A stretch of 64,000 nt of DNA from NCBI GenBank assembly GCA_900772835.1, contig CAAGSA010000037.1, positions 7,218 to 71,217 of the forward strand, written 5' to 3'. This stretch comes from an uncultured Prevotella sp. (GTDB lineage: Bacteria; Bacteroidota; Bacteroidia; Bacteroidales; Bacteroidaceae). Shown one piece after another: positions 60,834-64,000 of the stretch. The notes below the pieces were generated by a model. It did not search any database, was not told where the DNA came from, and saw nothing but the letters and a program-made list of their open reading frames with translations. The first letter of the stretch is position 1. Each line of letters begins with the position of its first letter. The position numbers and the translations under genes were made by a program.

Positions 60834-63386
60834 CTATCCCAGGTCTACAACCGTTATCCCGGCACCGCCGAACTGCACATGCTCGTCTCTGTAGGAGCTG
60901 ACGGCAGGCACTGTGGCAAGATACTGGCGTATGAGCTGGCGCAGGATGCCGGTGCCGGTGCCGTGGAGGATGCGCACACGCGACATGCCTACGAGCGTGG
61001 CATCGTCGATGAAATACATCACGGCGTTCAGCGCTTCCTCGCCGCGCATTCCGCGCACGTCGAGGTCTTGCTTGAAGTTGAGTTTCTTCGAGTCGATGGT
61101 CTCGCGCGTCTGTCTGCCCACAGTCATATAGGGGCGCGGCTCTTCCCTCTTGGGTGGCGCGGCGTGTTCTATCTTTTTTATGGTGGTGGTAGAGCGCAGT
61201 CCGCCGAAGATCACGACAACGTTCTTGTCCTGTATGCTCTCTATGGTTCCCACGGTGGTGGTGCCTTTTATTCTCACGGTGTCGCCCTCACTGAACCCTG
61301 CATCCCGGCTCTGTGGCGCACTGTTTCCTTGCACTCCCGTGCCGTCGGCGCTTTTCTCTTCCTTTTCCTTCTTCCTCTTGTTCTTGTTGTCCTTACGCCT
61401 CAGAATCTGTGCCATCTTGCGCGCAATCCTGTCGTCCTCGGCTTGCTTGTTCATGTCGGCAATGCCTTCGCGGAAGTCCTTCAGACTGTCGCGCAGCTTC
61501 TTCGTCTCCTCCTTCTCGGCCTGTTTCTCGCGAATCTCGCGGATCACGTTCTCAATCCTCTTGTTGCTCTCGCGGAACAGTTCCTCGGCACGTTCCTTGG
61601 CCTGGGCTAACACCTCTTTGCGGCTCTTTGCCAGTTCCGCCAGCTCCTCCTCGTATCGGGCGATGGTCTGCTCCATCTGCTTCTCACGCTGGTGTATGGT
61701 CTGGCGCTTGCCCTCCCAGTAGCGCTTGTCGCGCACTATGTCTTGCAGGTATTTGTCGCTCTGGATATAGTCGGAACCCACAATCTCGCTTGCGTCGCGT
61801 ATCACCTGCTCGGGCAACCCTATCTTGCGTGCAATCTCGATGGCGAATGAACTGCCCGGCTGGCCTATCTGCAGCTGGAACAGAGCCTGCATCTGATGGC
61901 GGTCGTAGAGCATCGCACCGTTGACCACGCCTTCGTGGCTGTCGGCAAAATGCTTCAGGTTCTGGTAGTGGGTGGTGATCACGCCGTATGCCCTCTTCGT
62001 ACAGAACTGCTTGAGCACCGCCTCGGCTATGGCACCGCCTATCTGCGGCTCCGTGCCGGTGCCGAACTCGTCGATGAGAATCAGCGTGCGGTCGTTGGCA
62101 CTCTTCATCATGTTCTTCATGTTCGTCAGATGGCTCGAATATGTGCTCAGGTCGTCCTCTATGCTCTGCTCGTCGCCAATGTCTATAAGGATGTTCTGGA
62201 ATACGCCCGTCTGCGAACGCTCGCTCATGGGTACGGGTATTCCGCACTGGAGCATATACTGCACCAGTCCCACGGTTTTCAGACACACCGACTTTCCGCC
62301 GGCGTTAGGTCCCGATATGATCAGCATCCTCTTGTTTCGCGTGAGCGTTATCTCGAGCGGTACCACCTTCTTGCCCTGCTTTTCGAGCGAGAGGCGCAGC
62401 AGGGGGTGGGAGGCTTCAATCCAGTCGATGAGCGGATATTTGCCCACCTCCGGCTCAATGCCGCCGATAAGACGGGCAAGCTCCGCCTTGGCGCGTATCA
62501 TGTCCACCTGGGCGAGAAGCCTGTATGAGTCGAGAATCTGTGCCACGTGTGGACGGATAGTCTTTGCCACCTCCGTCAGTATGCGGATAATCTCGCGCCT
62601 CTCCTCAGCTTCAAGTTCGCGCACTCGGTTGTTCGCCTCCACCACTTCGGTCGGCTCGATGAAGAGCGTCTTGCCCGAAGCCGACTCGTCGTGTACGACA
62701 CCCCTTATCTTGCGCTTCATCGTGGGCACGATGGGGATTACCAGTCTGCCGTCGCGCATGGCCGGCGTCACGTCCTTCTCTATGAGGCCCTCGCTCTGCG
62801 CCGAGCGCAGTATGCTGTACAGCGTGCGCGATATGCTGCCCTCGGTTCGCGCCAGTTCGCGGCGTATGTTGTTCAGTTCTGGCGTAGCCGTATCACGTAT
62901 CTTTCCGAATTTATCCAGAATCTGGTCGATGCGCTGCAGAATCTGTGGGAAAGTCTGCACCCCCTCAGCAAGCTCGTGCAGAGCGGGGTAGGGGTACACG
63001 GGGGCTCGCTGCCATCCGTCTTCCGGCTCGTGTGCGTCAGCGTCGTCGTCGCAGCGGTTCAGGTATGCCACGATGTCGCACACCGTGCCCAGCGAGCGCC
63101 TCAGGTCGAATAGCTCGTCCTCCTCCATATGGGTGCCCTCCAGTCTGAGTCTTGCCACCTGCTGCCTCATGTCGAAGAAATAGTTGAGCGGAAAATCCTC
63201 CGCCTCCTCCTGCAGTCTGCGGAATTCCCTCACTCTTGCCAGCAGAGTGTTGATGGTCTTCACATTGTCGGTGAAAGCTATTTTGTCCACTTCCTCCTTT
63301 CCGAGAGAGCTGAGGCAACGTTCGCGCATCAGCGTTCTTATTTCGTTGAAACCTATTTTGTTTTCGAATGTCTTAGGATAAATCAT
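60834..63386 (-). CDS. mutS2: MutS2 family endonuclease
   Basis: 850 residues. MutS2 is a MutS relative without the mismatch-recognition domain; it opposes recombination or, in firmicutes, rescues collided ribosomes. The core and clamp helices run to about residue 320, then the ABC-type ATPase with Walker [15 protein letters not shown] (about 353-366), Walker [14 protein letters not shown] and the signature-like SQ. A long coiled coil (about 520-640) leads to a KOW-like segment and the C-terminal Smr nuclease domain ([20 protein letters not shown] ... [18 protein letters not shown]). Length is normal. It is likely co-transcribed with gltD downstream. Confidence 0.96.
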   Translation of the reverse strand: MIYPKTFENKIGFNEIRTLMRERCLSSLGKEEVDKIAFTDNVKTINTLLARVREFRRLQEEAEDFPLNYFFDMRQQVARLRLEGTHMEEDELFDLRRSLGTVCDIVAYLNRCDDDADAHEPEDGWQRAPVYPYPALHELAEGVQTFPQILQRIDQILDKFGKIRDTATPELNNIRRELARTEGSISRTLYSILRSAQSEGLIEKDVTPAMRDGRLVIPIVPTMKRKIRGVVHDESASGKTLFIEPTEVVEANNRVRELEAEERREIIRILTEVAKTIRPHVAQILDSYRLLAQVDMIRAKAELARLIGGIEPEVGKYPLIDWIEASHPLLRLSLEKQGKKVVPLEITLTRNKRMLIISGPNAGGKSVCLKTVGLVQYMLQCGIPVPMSERSQTGVFQNILIDIGDEQSIEDDLSTYSSHLTNMKNMMKSANDRTLILIDEFGTGTEPQIGGAIAEAVLKQFCTKRAYGVITTHYQNLKHFADSHEGVVNGAMLYDRHQMQALFQLQIGQPGSSFAIEIARKIGLPEQVIRDASEIVGSDYIQSDKYLQDIVRDKRYWEGKRQTIHQREKQMEQTIARYEEELAELAKSRKEVLAQAKERAEELFRESNKRIENVIREIREKQAEKEETKKLRDSLKDFREGIADMNKQAEDDRIARKMAQILRRKDNKNKRKKEKEEKSADGTGVQGNSAPQSRDAGFSEGDTVRIKGTTTVGTIESIQDKNVVVIFGGLRSTTTIKKIEHAAPPKREEPRPYMTVGRQTRETIDSKKLNFKQDLDVRGMRGEEALNAVMYFIDDATLVGMSRVRILHGTGTGILRQLIRQYLATVPAVSSYRDEHVQFGGAGITVVDLG

Positions 63387-63390
63387 AGTG

Positions 63391-63398
63391 CAAAATTA
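63391..63398 (-). promoter_or_regulatory. -7 element for mutS2
   Basis: The minus strand reads TAATTTTG immediately upstream of the mutS2 start (5 bases away), suggesting a very short leader. The -33 part is not clear. Confidence 0.5.
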
Positions 63399-63436
63399 GC
63401 AAAAAACATCTTTTTAAGAAAAAAGTTCTTCAAAAA

Positions 63437-63468
63437 TTTGCATATTCCATATAAAACTCCTACCTTTG
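63437..63468 (+). promoter_or_regulatory. Promoter for tRNA-Ser
   Basis: TTTG at 63437-63440 and TACCTTTG at 63461-63468 with 20 bases between; a full consensus match 38 bases before the tRNA. Confidence 0.8.
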
Positions 63469-63506
63469 CACTCGCTTTAAGACACGAAGCTTGTTCTTCA
63501 AAGTAT

Positions 63507-63591
63507 GGAGAGATGGTAGAGTGGTCGATTACACCGGTCTTGAAAACCGGCGTACCGAGAGGTACCGGGGGTTCGAATCCCTCTCTCTCCG
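63507..63591 (+). tRNA. tRNA-Ser (TGA)
   Basis: An 85-base class II tRNA with a long variable arm. Acceptor GGAGAGA pairs with TCTCTCC; anticodon stem CCGGT/ACCGG around CTTGAAA gives TGA; T loop TTCGAAT; discriminator G. CCA is not encoded. Confidence 0.96.
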
Positions 63592-63592
63592 C

Positions 63593-63639
63593 AAAAATCA
63601 GCGTAACGAGCTGTAGAACAACAAGTTGCGCTGATTTTT
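63593..63639 (+). terminator. Terminator after tRNA-Ser
   Basis: AAAAATCAGCG (63593-63603) and CGCTGATTTTT (63629-63639) form a perfect stem ending in T-rich sequence. Past it lies TGCGCC-AAATC-TGCGCC (63648-63664), a short direct repeat of unknown meaning near the tRNA 3' end. The rest up to 63791 shows no gene. Confidence 0.8.
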
Positions 63640-63791
63640 CGTTTAAGGGTGCGCCAAATCTGCGCCAGAATTTTTCAGGTAATTGAACAAACGTCTTTAA
63701 TCCACCGATATGATGGCTCTAAAAGATGTTAAAAAAATGTGCTTTCATTGTTTTTTTGTATTGGTGGTTACTTAACTGCGATCTTATACGT

Positions 63792-64000
63792 TTAACCATT
63801 TATGGACAGAAGATAAACTCCAAATGTCGGTACAGAAATAGAGACGTTTCCTTCCGATGTTTTTGTGTTGTATATCATTGTTCCATCAAGGGAGAACAGT
63901 TTTATATTACATCCCTTAAAAATTTGTCCTATTGATATGACACCATTTGCTGAGTTTATCGATACTTCACGGTTCTCAATCTCAACAATGCCACTGCTGC
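63792..64000 (-). CDS. C-terminal end of a secreted protein, cut by the window edge
   Basis: The last 68 codons of a minus-strand gene whose start lies beyond position 64000. Its final part reads NIKLFSLDGTMIYNTKTS, then VPTFGVYLLSING and TAA. This is the usual pattern of a type IX-type or Por-like sorting tail (VxLFSLDGxxI ... GxYLLxINGK). Here it ends shortly after Asn-Gly without the usual basic residue. The main protein is not visible, so its role cannot be told. Confidence 0.65.
   Translation of the reverse strand, partial: SSGIVEIENREVSINSANGVISIGQIFKGCNIKLFSLDGTMIYNTKTSEGNVSISVPTFGVYLLSING

Noticed and set aside
63726..63935. A 69-codon plus-strand frame near the right end
   Set aside because: It overlaps the minus-strand sorting-tail fragment, which has a recognisable pattern; the plus frame is Cys/Tyr rich with no family.

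Overview
The window reads as a chromosomal segment of a Bacteroidales bacterium, most likely Prevotella or a close relative. Four things point there. Many genes sit behind the Bacteroidetes-type promoter (TTTG, about 19-20 bases, then TAnnTTTG). Shine-Dalgarno sequences are mostly weak. Several secreted proteins end in short tails of the type VYxxxGRxxxxxxLxxGxYIV(N)GxKxxxK, which look like type IX-secretion or cell-surface sorting tails. The housekeeping set (FabK, an NspC-less carboxynorspermidine dehydrogenase, dxs-trkA-trkH, rsfS-ftsH-cdsA) also fits. There is no rRNA, CRISPR array, transposase or prophage in view. Two tRNAs are present: Gln(CTG) and Ser(TGA).

Layout. 1-3 kb: sodium/proton antiporter nhaD behind a repeat-rich leader, then a small heat shock gene with a sigma-54-like promoter. 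3-6.3 kb: a large multidomain surface protein. 7-13.8 kb: fabK, then an Imm51-like gene, dxs, trkA and trkH in a row, then a small lipoprotein. 13.9-19.4 kb, minus strand: a GH20 hexosaminidase and an etfB-etfA-acyl-CoA dehydrogenase operon. 19.7-27.2 kb: a second choice-of-anchor-J surface protein and three tandem paralogous secreted proteins. 27.7-33.6 kb: a MATE transporter, a phosphoethanolamine transferase, a PCMD-type protein and a secreted protein. 33.7-40.4 kb, minus strand: polyamine gene, GH65-like enzyme, rhamnulose-1-phosphate aldolase, CobW-type GTPase and tRNA-Gln. 40.6-44 kb: rsfS-ftsH-cdsA. 44.3-46.3 kb: a methyltransferase and a small protein with a clan CD peptidase-like His-Gly/Cys pattern. 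56.5-59.3 kb: a split small peptide gene and a GLUG-type surface protein. 59.4-63.4 kb, minus strand: mutS2 and gltD. 63.5-64 kb: tRNA-Ser and the tail of another secreted protein.

The most unusual block is 46.5-56.1 kb. It is a tight, same-strand cluster of seven genes behind one good promoter: a CbxX/SpoVK-type AAA+ ATPase with Sel1-like repeats, an HExxH zinc metallopeptidase overlapping it by 4 bases, three different dynamin-like large GTPases in a row (one with C-terminal ankyrin repeats), a small protein with a predicted membrane hairpin, and a PP2C-type protein phosphatase. Parts of it are visibly more AT-rich than the neighbouring housekeeping genes. The composition suggests a membrane-remodelling stress or defence system under proteolytic and phosphorylation control. 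I do not recognise this exact combination as a named system; the function is inference.

Other non-coding structure worth attention: two ungapped, roughly 440-base relatives of one dispersed element (6.4-6.9 kb and 45.1-45.5 kb); a 21-base periodic repeat upstream of the sigma-54-like promoter; a palindromic TTATGCATAA array upstream of the CobW gene; a roughly 103-base direct repeat with an inverted arm at 32 kb; and a nine-G tract that splits a small peptide gene at 56.6 kb.
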